NCBI RefSeq assembly: GCF_030704535.1
Contig: NC_012119.1
Coordinates: 691,001 to 755,000 of the forward strand
Length of the DNA stretch: 64,000 bases
Source: Vitis vinifera
Taxonomy: Eukaryota; Streptophyta; Magnoliopsida; Vitales; Vitaceae
Reading direction: 5' to 3'
In this document: piece after piece, positions 1-10,063 of the stretch
Layout: every line of letters starts with the position of its first letter
How positions within the stretch are numbered: position 1 is the first letter of the stretch
The notes under the pieces: model-generated
Told to the model about the DNA's origin: nothing
Database searches by the model: none
What the model saw: the letters and a program-made list of their open reading frames with translations, nothing else
Made by a program: the position numbers and the translations under genes

Positions 1-2978
1 GAGGCATATTATCTAAGCGACTCTCCTAGTGCTTAGTGGGCCAAGTGTATTTTCTTTTAGTTAATCTACCCGTTTTACGGCCGGTTTCTTATTATCCTTC
101 GCTTGTAGCGACTGAATCTTGTTTCCGATACAGCACCATTGATTGGTCTATTGGCAAAGGAAACCCGGGAATTAAAGATTTTGTTCTGTCCGGAGGACAT
201 TTATTATGCTGTCACTACTGCTTGTCAATTTTAATTGCATCAAAGCTCTCGTTCGAACTTCATCTACGAGAATTCTAAACAAGAACTCGAGACTTGAAAT
301 GAATCCAAGTGGAGGTTCTTTCTCAGGGCGTAAGGAATAGCACGCAAAAGACAGCCTGGAAAGACAAAGACAGGATTTCTTAATAAAAGGTGGATGAGCG
401 GTAATGGCTGGGGAAGGGGGCAAGTACATCCTTTTGTTCTCAGTTCGTGGGAATTGCTTCCATCACTAACCAGTTCAGCTCGGCTGGTGGGCTTTTGTGT
501 TCTAACCTCGAATCCGGACCTGTTCGACAAGACCTGATCCATCAACAAACCTAGGTCCAATATTTGCTTGTACGAGCTAGCCATCAACAGACGGACATCC
601 TTTTACCGCAGCCTTCCCCTATTGGGCATAGCCTTTTCTCCGTTAGGCTCCTGTAAGGGCGGGTATGAGAAGGGTCCCCCTCTCCCTTGTCAAAGCTTAG
701 TTATCCGTGAATGAGAACTCGTTTTGCTTGTTGGCTGGTAGCTCCATGGTTGGTTAGCTCGAAAGCGAGTTTTGACTCTTTGATCGTCGAGGAATAAAGG
801 TGTGATTACCTGAGGTGAGGTTGACCTTCTTTCTGCCTTAGAAGAGGTCTAGTTTAGGTCAGTGCTCTATTTTTCTAGAAAATATCTTTTTTGAGGCAAT
901 ACCTATGAACTTAGCTCGGACTGAATCCGCATCCGCCTCTGTAGCTCTTCTATAAGAGCGGACCTTTTTCCAGTCCTATTCTTTCCTCTTAAGTTCCTTT
1001 TGGAACACCTCATGTTGGGACGTCTGCACCTCTTTCTATTTTGAGACGACCACAGGTTCCACCAATCCTGCTCTATCCAGTTTGAGGTCGTCTGAACCTG
1101 ATACCCTGCTCCAGATTCAACTCTGCTCCTACATCAAATCCTTCCTCCTCCGTAGTTCACGTTCATAGAGGGAGACTTCCCAAACGAAGACTCCAGGTCA
1201 CTGAAACGAACACAAGGCTTTAGCAAGCCACCCAATGTAGGACGAATTACCTCCCATCCGTTCTAGCTACTCCACACTGGCCTTAAAAGCGCCTACTTTT
1301 CTTTCTTCACAGAGATGTAGAAAGTTTGATTGAATTGCGTATAGAAAGAGAGACATGCTTTTTTTTGTAAACAGGGGACATAGACCCTTCCTCGGAGACT
1401 TGCCCCCATTGATTAGCCCGACCCAATTCCAATTCAAGTTCTTATTCACTGGAAATGCTTCCTTTACTGGAGCTGGTAATGGAAATGCTGAAGTTTTAGC
1501 TTGTGTTTTCCTGTCTTCTCTGCCTTGCCCACTCCACCTTATTTGCTGGAGGGAGGATACGATTGTCGAAGCTGAAGTCCCATTCAATTCATATAACTTC
1601 GCCTACTACCCTCTTACTCGCACGCCTACCAACTAGAATGAGGACAGTCAGACTAACCCAAAAAAAGAAATCACTATCACTCGAGAAACCGGCCCCTTTT
1701 TCTGTCTTTCTTGCTTGATTCGTCTTTCATCTCTGTGTCTTATCCGGATGGAATGTATACTATCTCCCTATCGGACTAAGGGTTTTGATCGAATATTCCT
1801 CTCTCTACCTGAATTCAATCAGTAAGAAAAAAAATATGGAATAAAGAGTTTCATTCCATAAAACATGTTCCACAGGGCACCTGTTCAATAAATCAGGAAA
1901 AAGCGAAGCGCTTACAGAGAGAGACCGACCTCCGTAGTTGACTCTGAATCCTAGGCTAAGGAAAGGGGAAGCGGGTTTAGTCAAGAAGTAGGCGTGGGTA
2001 GGGGGTAAGTGTCAATCTCATCTTTCTTTTTTTGCATTACGCGGTTCAGCACTCTCCCTTCACCTTGAACCACAGCGCTACTGTGATTGACAGACATGAG
2101 ACCCCTATCGATGGATCGGATCAAACCCCTTCTGCTGCCTGATACCAAAGGCGCCGAAGAAAGCTTGTGGATGAAGTCCGCCGTCCCGAGCGAAAGGATC
2201 GATAGTTTGACTTGAGTGGTCCCCCCTTCGTTCGAGTGAAACCTAGGAAAAATCAAATGAATTACACCAGCTAGGACCACTAGGCCGAGAAAGATGCCAT
2301 CTTGTAGTAACCCTTTTATATCTAACTCTGTTTCCGGGAAGTAAGCTATCTTGGGTTATTCTTTTATGAATGAGTCTCTTTCCCGCTAGCCGGAGCTAAG
2401 ATTTGAATGCTCTTTTTACCATTCCTCCTATCCCGTATTCAATCACGAAAGCCAGCTGACAAAGAGGCAAGGGCTAGTCATACCATTCTCTAACAAAGAG
2501 AAAAAGGAAAGAGCTCTACGACTGAAACAAGAATCACAGCCGGAATGGAAATAATCGAACTTAAAGTTTTTCCTCCACCTCAAAGAATCTTCCCTAGCCC
2601 TAAAGAAAATGGCAAGAGTCTTTACTATTTTAGCTCAATCTTTCTCTTGCTCATGCTCCAATCTGATGGTGTTAGAACCTTGGGGCTACCTATCTTGAAG
2701 CCAATCCATTCTGGAATGCGCGCACAACACATGTTGAAATTCCACCTTTTCAGATACAAGGTGGTTTGGTCTTTTCTTATATAAGAAAGATTCTCCCTTA
2801 GAGCTGCATTGCATGGTTTTCATGTGGTTAGTTATTAGGTGGAGAAACTGAGTGTGGGAAAGCTTTTCCGAGAAAGTCATTCATTCTCTGGCTTGAAATG
2901 ACTACTTCAAATTTAGGTTCTTTCCATTCTCACTCACTGGAGAAGCATTGGCAACTTACCCGCAAATCAAATTCATAA
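1..2978. other. Intergenic mitochondrial DNA, no gene recognised
   Basis: I see no conserved gene, tRNA or rRNA on either strand in this stretch. Open frames are at most about 107 codons, and none resembles a known mitochondrial protein. Base composition and the frequent polypyrimidine runs (ctttctt, cttcctt) match the rest of the non-coding plant mitochondrial sequence in the window. Confidence 0.6.
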
Positions 2979-3236
2979 TTGGGAATAGATGGACTCTCTC
3001 TAGGACCTATTTTACTGACAGGATTGATCACCACTTTAGCTACTTTAGCGGCTCGGCCAGTTACTCGGGATTCCCGATTATTACATTTTCTGATGTTAGC
3101 AATGTATAGTGGTCAAATAGGATTTTTTTCTTCTCAAGATCTTTTACTTTTTTTCATCCTGCGGGAGTTAGAATGAATTCCCCTTTATCTACTTCTATCC
3201 ATGTAGGGGAGAAAGAAAGAAAGATCTGTATTCAGC
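2979..3236 (+). pseudogene. ndhD: Plastid ndhD fragment (subunit of the plastid NDH complex)
   Basis: The frame from 2979 reads [15 protein letters not shown], continues through [20 protein letters not shown] and [16 protein letters not shown], and ends ELE. This matches an internal N-terminal-half segment of plastid NdhD (family form [35 protein letters not shown]). The same frame continues past a stop at 3174-3176 as IPLYLLLSM and reaches a second stop where NdhD has Trp, so two codons have become nonsense. A small insertion then shifts the frame before a last LYSA-like piece. Only about 85 of roughly 500 codons are present, so it is non-functional transferred plastid DNA. Similarity stops on the left at about 2978 and on the right exactly where a 62-bp repeat starts. 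Confidence 0.9.
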
Positions 3237-3298
3237 ATTTTATGAGCTTTACAGGCCCGTTGAAGTCCCCGAAAAAAGGGGAAAAATGGGGCTATAAG
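3237..3298. repeat. 62-bp dispersed repeat, copy 1
   Basis: The sequence starting ATTTTATGAGCTTTACAG and ending in a CTATAAG tract recurs at 44770-44831 with the same length and a handful of substitutions. The centre can form a short CCCC/GGGG hairpin. It begins directly at the end of the ndhD fragment, so it may mark a recombination joint. Confidence 0.75.
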
Positions 3299-3648
3299 TA
3301 GGCCGTTTGCTATTGCTATAAGGGCTGCTCGCCTTTATACGGCTTGGCTTCGCTATCGCTCATGACTTGTATTGTGGTCGGCCTAAAGACTAGTATTCCT
3401 ACCATACCAGAATGCCTATTATCTAGTGCTAGAAGCTTCGCCAGAAGCAAGCAAGACGAGGTCGCTCTGCTTCGTAGACAAGGCTCGTTCCGTACTTGAC
3501 TTACGAGCTCGTGTAGTACTCGCCCCTCTCTCTAAAGGGGCTTATGCACTCCACTCGCTGTCTACTAAACGAGCGTTAGAGCGAGCGAGCGAAGCCTTCA
3601 ATTTAGTGGCTTCCCCCCTTTTCCCTCACCCTACTCTTTCATTTCCGC
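3299..3648. other. 3' flank of cox2
   Basis: No gene is recognised. The stretch lies downstream of the cox2 stop codon, since cox2 is on the minus strand. It is rich in short GAGC/GCTC inverted motifs around 3470-3600 that could fold in the transcript, but I could not define a terminator-like hairpin with confidence. Confidence 0.4.
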
Positions 3649-3740
3649 TTAAGCTTCCCCGGTTTGGTTGGTTTGGGGGATTAATTGATTGGATACCCGA
3701 GAACCATAATCTTTCCTAGGAACAGCTTCTACGACGATAG
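3649..3740 (-). CDS. cox2: cox2 exon 3
   Basis: Reads (C)CT ATC GTC GTA GAA GCT, that is [20 protein letters not shown] then [10 protein letters not shown] and TAA. It supplies the conserved C-terminal tail. Relative to the common IPQTGEA ending there are extra residues that look like a small duplication of ACC-AAC/CAA codons. Pro and Arg codons in PRKDYGSR correspond to Ser and Trp in edited homologues. The 5' splice partner is the single C that ends exon 2. Confidence 0.95.
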
Positions 3741-6700
3741 ATAGGGGTCAGGTTTGTTTGGCATCTATGCCCCCTGCCCTCCAAACAGTATGGGAGCCTT
3801 TCAGCTCGTACTGCTCACACTCCTAGATCTTCACGGCACCTCCTCCACCATAGTGTGAGCTGGGAGCAGCTCCGAAAAGCGAGGCCTACTTTAAAATTAG
3901 CTTTCAACAACGTCAACAACACCACGAAAAAAGTAAACTATGGTTGCCCACTGATCTGATCATAGGTGAAATCCAATCCCTTCGCTTCGCGCCAGGCTTG
4001 GAAACCGTAAGTCAGGCTCCCTTCGCCTCTCGGAAGCGAGAAAGCGAGCAGCCCTCTGAAGATCTACGAGCAACCTGATTTACAATCAGCCTGCCTAAGA
4101 TCGTAGGGGAGCACCCTGATCGTTCCGACCACTTCTGATCAAAGATCAGCCTGATCTACGACCACCCTGATCGTAGAGCACTTCTGATCTTCAATCAGCC
4201 TGCCTAAGATCGTAGTAGAGCACCCTGATTTACAATCAGCCTGATCTACGAGCACTTCTGATCAAAGATCAGCCTGATCTACGACCACCCTTTCCCCTTT
4301 CTCTAATAATAAGGGCGTTAAGCATAGCTCCAACCTATACAAGGGGCAAGCCAAAACCAGCGGAAGGCTTGGCTTGAAAGCTTACCTTATTATTATTCAA
4401 AGGGGAGCTTCTTCTTTTTATTATTCTCATTTTTATACTAAAAAACAAGGTGCTTAACGCCCTACTCCCCAACAACTACAAGGGTGCTTGCTTGCTGGCA
4501 TCAAAGCCCTTCATTATTATTAGTAAGATGGGGCGGAGGGCGCACAACCCCTTCTCTGCTCCTTTCCTGAGCCTTTCCCTGATCTACGACCACCCTGCCC
4601 GCCCTTCTCTATTTTGAGGGATCCCTCATATTGAGGATTCCAGGCTTCCCGGACTCGTAACAGACGGCTAGGAACAAAAAGAGGGTCAGTAGTCTCTGCC
4701 GTTGCAGGTCCTTCTCCTTCCGCTGAGACGGCCCTTTTTCTTTTTTGTTTTGTTTGTTCACCGCGGCACGAAAGAATGAAGAAGCTGGAATAACTCAGAA
4801 AGAGAGTGGCGCCTAGCCGTTGAGAGCGTCTGTTGTCTTTGTAGAGGAACAGTACGATCTTGGACTGGCCCTCTTCGCATGACCTAGAAAGAAAAAGAAG
4901 TCCGTGCTACTATAAGGCCTCTAAACTCCTCCCTCAGGACACTGTTGCGTTGCCCATGGGGACGGGGTAGCCCCGACTTCCATAGGTCCTTGGTTCGACC
5001 TCCTAATGAGAATTGAGGTCCTTGCGCGGGCGTCTCATCCCTAAGACTTGCTTGCTCTTTATGGAGTGCCCCGTGGTTCCTCGAGTGCCAGCCGCAGAGA
5101 GGAATGTCATCAACTAGGGCGCTATTGGCCACTAACCACTCGCTCGCCGGCCGCTCGGGCTCCGCGTTTCAAGTTCGTTATCCTAACCGTCTCCTCTGCT
5201 CCACCGGGAGCCTGGCCCCTTCTTCTATCTTATCTACTGCCTTGCTCCTCGGCTCCCTACAGCTCCAGCCGCTCGCTGTAATAGCTTGCTTCTCGGGTGG
5301 CTCGCACCCCGGGTGGTGCGGCTGAGCCAGAGTGGGCTCAGCAGTCGGCCTATGTTTCCGGGCGCACGCGTAGAGGCATGATTAGTTCCACGAATCTCAC
5401 TGCACTGACCATAGTAAACTCCTTCTCGTTGTACCGAAATAGAGGTCTGATTTGAACGACCAGGTACAGCATCACATTTGACACCTGAGGAAGGTACAGC
5501 CCAACTATGAGGTACATCAGCAGGTGTTACAATAATACGTAGATTAGTTTTGGCTGGTACAACCACTCTATTGTCCACTTCTAATAAACGTGATTGACCC
5601 AATTCTGGATCATCTTCTGGAATCGTATAACTGTCAAAAGTGAGTGACTCTTCATCGGAACTGTTATAGTCCGAATACTCATAAGGTTGGGTCGACGCCC
5701 GCCTCCCCCCAAACTGTACTTGCAAGTTTCCCCGCAAAAAGCTCTCCACGCCTACTCTTAGAAAGAGCACTCTTTTTTCTTTAGTTAGGGTAGTTCTCCC
5801 GACCGTAAGACCCTTTATGAGTAAGGGGAATCGAAGGCCGGGGAAAGTTTATTGGCTACAGGGGACCCTTTTTCACCCAGCCCTACCTACCCTACCCTAT
5901 GTATTCGAGGGGGAGGCTGGAACCGAAAAAGACCTGGTTCCACACACATGAGACACGCAGAAGGTATGGGGCGACCAGTTCACCACGGAAAGCAAATTAG
6001 ATCCTATCCTATAGTTGTCTTCTTTGTTCGATAAATGCGCAGTGGAAAGGGATGCTAGCCGGCTCGGCGAAGTTGTAGGCCCCAATAGATCAGATTCAGA
6101 GTGATTCCTCACCTATCCTGTCAGGGGCCCAGTTGAACGCTCGAGTATAGATTCCCTATGCTCATGTGAACGGCCGGGGCCGGCCGGCCCGTAGATCTAA
6201 AAGGATCCATCCATAGGCCTGACCGGATATCGTTTGTCCACGAACAAAACAAAAAAAAAACAAAGTAGGTTTTTAGTAGTAGTTCATGAGACCTCGAATT
6301 CCCACGTTCCAGCGTGCATTATGCCAACAGGTCCCACCCCCAACTCTAGCTGAGAAGTTGAGTCACCCTTCTTTTTTTTTTTCGTTGCAGCAAGTAAGTT
6401 GCGAGGCGCTCCAGACCTGTTCGGGCGTGAACTGAGCTTCCAACAATAAGATCCTACTACTGCTCATTCCAGCGGACGGGACGCTTTCCCAGTTTCACGT
6501 ACTTTTATTTTTTATCACCAGAATGCATGTGAAAATCAACTAACCGGCCGGTGGGTGATTCTGGTTCTATCTCCGCTTGATCCCAGTTTCCATTCCCCTT
6601 TCTTCAGGAGGCGAGGTTCGGGTCGGAGGGACGGGGCGAAGCGCTCCGTTGTTCACCGCTAATTTATAGTACAAGTCTATCAGAAGTGCTTTCGGTTTTG

Positions 6701-8042
6701 TTTTAGTATGGTCCAGATCGTCGGAGCCCGGAGCCAGGTGATACCGCGATGGATTGAGCGGGGCGGGGAGGTGCGAGCTTCCACTCGAAAGCCTTTCGGT
6801 CACTCGCATTAGGGCATTCCGATCGCTTCTCATACTACTCCCTCGCCCCTGACTGGAAAGGAGACATACGACATAGTTAGTCGGCCCTATTCATTCCATT
6901 CCTGAAAGGAGCAAGCTGAAAAAGCCCTTTCCCCTTTCTCTAATAATAAGGGCGTTAAGCAACCGGCTCATCTTTCTTTTTTCAGAAAAAGAATAGAATA
7001 AAGAAAGATAGAGTCTATATCCTGTATCGATCATAGGATCACTCTATGAATAGGTCGATTCTCTGTGACCTCCCACCGTTCACGACATCCCTTGCTTCTC
7101 GCTGCGAACGGCTCCTCGGTGGAGGAGTAGAAGCGCTGGTCCCCTTCGGTCAAGTTACTTAACTGCTGTTACCTACCGTAGGACCTCCGTCCCCGAAGCG
7201 AAGAAAGAGGAGCAGGAACAACAGGTTGTCCTCTCCCGGCCCAGTAGTTCCGCAACTACTACCGTGGTTGTTGCCAACGGGGATCCCCCATTCCGAAAGG
7301 TTACTGGGCCGGCCGTTAGGTCCAAAGTTGTATGCCACTGCTATGGTGCCGATAGATTCACTACTTCAGCGCCGTTATCGGACATTGCAGGCTGAGCATC
7401 TATTTCTCGTATATCGCTCCACACCGAGAAGAGGGATGTGTACCTCCAGCAACAACAAGAATGGAACCATAGGCTCCTATGCTGGGAGCATTTCGGGGTA
7501 TAGGTCTAACCACCTCAACTCCCCGTTTCTGGCATGCTATAGTTATTAAAGTCTCTCGACGACGGGAATGGGAGATTACCGGTAAGCCAGATGCTTCGCG
7601 AACCATATTCCACTTTAAGGCATTTCGTTGCACTTAAATCACCCTCGTGAAGAGGCGCACTCCGATACCATTGATGTCCAATAGCTTTGATAGTAATGGC
7701 AGGATCTACTACTACCTCGTCCATTGAGTATAAGAGAACAAATGATGGTATAGCAATGAACATCGGGATGATACTAGGAAATATGGTCCGAAGAATCTCG
7801 ATAGTAGTTCCATGAACAATTCTTTGCGGGATTGGATTTTTTTTATAGTGGAAATGCCATAAAGCGCGAACCAAGATCCGTGATACGAAAACCAAAATGA
7901 GAATGAGGAAGAAAAAGATATCGTGATGTAAGTCCATTACTCCTTGCATTATAGGTGTTGCTGCGTCTTGAGATCCTAATTGCCATGGTTCCGCTGCATC
8001 ACAAGGAGCAATTGTGAGGAATAGCCATTCTAGAACAATCAT
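3649..8042 (-). CDS. cox2: cox2, cytochrome c oxidase subunit II (three exons, two group II introns)
   Basis: Joined exons 8042-7661, 5685-5368 and 3740-3649 give 792 nt, or 263 codons plus TAA. The product is the copper-A subunit of complex IV in the inner membrane, which accepts electrons from cytochrome c. The N-terminus [20 protein letters not shown] is the standard angiosperm start. Two membrane helices lie near residues 40-60 and 83-106, followed by the intermembrane-space cupredoxin domain. CuA ligands are His187, Cys222, Glu224, residue 226, His230 and residue 233; residues 226 and 233 are genomically Arg (CGT) and Thr (ACG) and need C-to-U editing to Cys and Met. Many other codons also look like editing sites, for example the Arg127 CGG before the first intron (to Trp). 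The usual length is about 260; the extra residues come from a C-terminal NQT-type insertion. An in-frame upstream extension to 8234 is open but not part of the conserved protein. Confidence 0.97.
4061..4291. repeat. Hairpin-module array (family H) inside cox2 intron 2
   Basis: An irregular array alternates two modules. One is palindromic: CTGATTTACAATCAG, CTGATCAAAGATCAG, CTGATCTTCAATCAG. The other carries CTACGA and its complement TCGTAG, as in GATCTACGACCACCCTGATCGTAG. The right-hand 123 bp (4169-4291) recurs at 17221-17343 with only a few differences, mainly AAA versus TTC in one hairpin loop. There is no reading frame and no constant spacing of the kind a CRISPR array would show. Confidence 0.85.
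4288..4324. repeat. 37-bp repeat shared by both cox2 introns, copy 1
   Basis: The segment CCCTTTCCCCTTTCTCTAAT followed by AATAAGGGCGTTAAGCA is identical to 6925-6961 in intron 1. Its GGGCGTTAAGC end recurs as the complement GCTTAACGCCC near 4450, 37440 and 52050. Confidence 0.85.
4504..4530. repeat. 27-bp inverted dispersed repeat, copy 1
   Basis: The reverse complement of this segment (contains CATTATTATTAGTAAGATG) is found exactly at 19217-19243, about 14.7 kb away and in inverted orientation. Confidence 0.8.
4578..4596 (+). repeat. Family H core, single copy in cox2 intron 2
   Basis: CCTGATCTACGACCACCCT, identical to the core of the neighbouring array but isolated about 290 bp from it. 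Confidence 0.75.
5368..5685 (-). CDS. cox2: cox2 exon 2
   Basis: Encodes residues 128-233: [20 protein letters not shown] through the cupredoxin fold to [13 protein letters not shown]. The start is set by joining A (end of exon 1) to CT TAT GAG, restoring the conserved Thr-Tyr-Glu-Tyr. The end is set by ACG C before GTGCGCC. Pro154, Pro182, Pro186, Ser194, Ser205, Thr208, Ser211, Arg226, Ser232 and Thr233 all differ from edited homologues by a single C-to-U change. This is strong evidence for a native, unedited mitochondrial gene rather than a processed copy. Confidence 0.96.
5686..7660 (-). other. Group II intron, cox2 intron 1 (cox2i373 position)
   Basis: Starts GTGCGCCTCT on the minus strand right after GGTATCGGA of exon 1 and ends CCCAAC before CTTATGAG of exon 2. 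It occupies the widely conserved cox2i373 site. A plausible domain V hairpin lies at 5711-5744 (AGAGCTTTTTGCGGG, GAAA turn, CTTGCAAGTACAGTTT). The intron contains the second copy of the 37-bp repeat (6925-6961) and a GC-rich palindromic patch GGCCGGGGCCGGCCGG near 6171-6190. Open frames inside it resemble no maturase. Confidence 0.9.
6925..6961. repeat. 37-bp repeat shared by both cox2 introns, copy 2
   Basis: Identical to 4288-4324 in the other intron of the same gene and in the same orientation. Confidence 0.85.
7661..8042 (-). CDS. cox2: cox2 exon 1
   Basis: Encodes residues 1-127 plus the first base of codon 128. It begins at [20 protein letters not shown] and ends AIGHQWYR, where CGG would be edited to UGG (Trp) as in other plants. 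It carries both membrane helices, near residues 40-60 ([20 protein letters not shown]) and 83-106 ([18 protein letters not shown]). The Met at 8042 was chosen because family similarity starts exactly there. The preceding in-frame 64 codons (to 8234) are specific to this sequence and include a family H repeat. Confidence 0.96.
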
Positions 8043-8197
8043 TTGGTTTGGTTCATTCTTTGACTGCTCTGCTCCCCCCCAAAAAAAGAGAGACTTGTCG
8101 GAAATAGCCGGTTGGGTTGGTCCGACCAAGAAAGGCATGGGAGTCTTTGGGCATTGCTTGGGCGCTTGGGCCGAGTTAAGTAAAGACTGGCTACCTA

Positions 8198-8231
8198 CTG
8201 ATCGTAGACCACTAAGATCTACGAGCACCCT
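8198..8231. repeat. Family H copy upstream of cox2
   Basis: CTGATCGTAGACC, CACTAAGATC and CTACGAGCACCCT occur together about 155-190 bp before the cox2 start codon, probably inside the 5' untranslated region. TCGTAG and CTACGA can pair to form a stem. Confidence 0.75.
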
Positions 8232-8805
8232 CACTGCACACTTTTTATATCTCTGTCTCCCGGCTGCATGCTCTAGTTATGAATCGGAGATAGAACAATG
8301 GGGAGGTTACAATTCCGAATCCACTATTACAGTAATTTCTTTTTGATGTCGAAACGGTCTTTATCTTTTTTTTGGGCAATGACTTTCTAATATATTGGGC
8401 CTATCCCCTTCCTTATTTATATACATTCTTTATATACATTCTTTTTGTACTAGCTTATCCGGTGCAGTTTATGACACATGAGAAAGGATTCCATCGCCTA
8501 AACGGCTCTATTTGGGTACGTCCTTTAACGGCCGAGCCCGAACAGCAACGGGAGAGGAAGGCTCTATGTCCATGAGGTCTCGAGCCGCTTTTTAATCGCC
8601 CCTTTATCCGGTCTTGCGAACTCCTTGCTTTTTTGAAAGCATATCTATAAAACATTCCGATTCCAGAACTAGGCTGGGTCAAATACTATACTAAACGTTC
8701 GGCTAGGAATGAAGAAGCCGTAAAGCCCCTCGACACCCATAGAGGGAGATTTTAGCATAAAGAACGATATTGATGATCCAAAACTTTTTTAATTTAAAGA
8801 AGCAG

Positions 8806-8823
8806 CTGATCTACGACCACCCT
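8806..8823 (+). repeat. Family H core, single copy
   Basis: CTGATCTACGACCACCCT, an exact copy of the 18-nt core, flanked by unrelated sequence on both sides. Confidence 0.8.
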
Positions 8824-10063
8824 TCTCATTCTTCAGAGTCCGCTAATCGGAGAACTCATATATATATTACCGATGAAGGGATTAAACCGGTAACCCTCTC
8901 TGAAAAAGATGTTAAATGTTTGCTTGTTTTTAAGCGCTGTTGGGCACAGTAGGAGTCGATCTTTGCAAATCGCCATAAAGTTGCTTGGAAGTTTCCATCT
9001 CTCTGTCCCTATCTCCATTTAGATTAGAGCGAAGAAGTACCTATTGGTCAAGCCAGCTCCCCTTTATCTATCTTCCCCAATTTAGCAGGCAGGATCGAAG
9101 GGGGTCGTTCCCTTCTCCTTATGAGATCTTTCAGAATATCTCCTACATATAGTACCATATGAGTGACCATTGGGATGATCGTCCCCGTTTCAAGTAGAAC
9201 CGATTCCCCTTCGCAGCCTCCGTGGGCGCCCGATCAAATCACCTGCTAGACTGGCCTCCAAGCTCGATCTCTATGTAGCTATGAGAGACTTTCCATCCGC
9301 TTTACCCGTCTACATTTCCGAAAGGTAAGGCCTGGTTAAGAAAGAGAGTAATACCTACGTTTCGGATACGCCTAACCCAACCACATGAATATACTAGGGC
9401 ACAGGAACCCAACAATTGGTTGATCGCTCTCCCGCTTCTGCGAGGTTTATAAAACAAAATAACCCTTCCACTTATCTATTTCCAAATCAATGCTTACGAT
9501 TTGAATAGCCGAACCTTCCATTCCAAAGAAAAGAGTAGATAGGTGCGGATAAGGCAGATAGGGAAAGGGCTTTCTATTTATATAAGAAGCCTGTTGTTTG
9601 GCCTGGCTCTTCTAGTAGTACTAATGGGCGCACTTTAGAACAAGATCAAAGTAGGCTTCCCTCATTCTATCTAATTAATACGGAATGCCCCCTCTTTCTT
9701 ATAGGAAAGACTTTATTCAATAAACAGAACCGCCTTTCTTTGTATTTCGTATACCAACCTCCGGGGATTGATTGGTGGAGCATCCCCTTTTAGGTCTTTC
9801 CAGATTCGGGATCTCGTTTTGAAGCATAGAGAAAATGAGCATGGAGAAGAGGAGCCCGCCCCTCATCCGGTTTGTGGCGTTCTCTCCTGGTCTCGGCCAG
9901 CCGACCGGAAGAGCGTTTACCTCCGGCGACCACTTCCGGAAACTCAGTTTCACGTCCCCTAAAGACACACAGGCCAGAGAACAAAGTTTTTCACCAGCTC
10001 TAGAATGAAGCCCAACGAGCACTCCACTGTTATGTCCCACCGGGATCCAATTACCAGATTGGT

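Larger units (their letters stand above)
3741..5367 (-). other. Group II intron, cox2 intron 2 (cox2i691 position)
   Basis: The intron starts GTGCGCCCGG on the minus strand immediately after exon 2 and ends in AT before exon 3. It interrupts the codon after the CuA methionine position, the site of the known cox2i691 intron. A domain V-like hairpin lies at 3783-3815 (minus strand GAGCAGTACGAGC, TGAAA turn, GGCTCCCATACTG), about 40 nt from the 3' splice site as expected. The central part carries an array of the hairpin repeat family (4061-4291), one more core (4578-4596), and other dispersed repeats. No intron-encoded maturase is seen. Confidence 0.9.
8043..10063. other. Upstream flank of cox2, no gene recognised
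   Basis: Apart from family H copies at 8198-8231 and 8806-8823, I recognise no gene. The cox2 promoter should lie here but no motif could be called with confidence. Short frames at 8372-8575 (hydrophobic start) and 8770-8952 match nothing I know. Confidence 0.5.

Noticed and set aside
3420-3719. 97-codon plus-strand ORF
   Set aside because: Its 3' half is antisense to cox2 exon 3, and the rest is low-complexity flank.
4061-4291. CRISPR-like array of short repeats
   Set aside because: Units are palindromic, vary in length and have no constant spacers; no cas genes are present and the context is a plant mitochondrial intron.
5048-5325. Plus-strand ORFs of 73-77 codons
   Set aside because: They lie antisense within cox2 intron 2 and have no family resemblance.
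8043-8234. Longer cox2 protein starting at 8234
   Set aside because: Family similarity begins at the Met at 8042; the extension includes a dispersed repeat and is not conserved in any cox2 I know.
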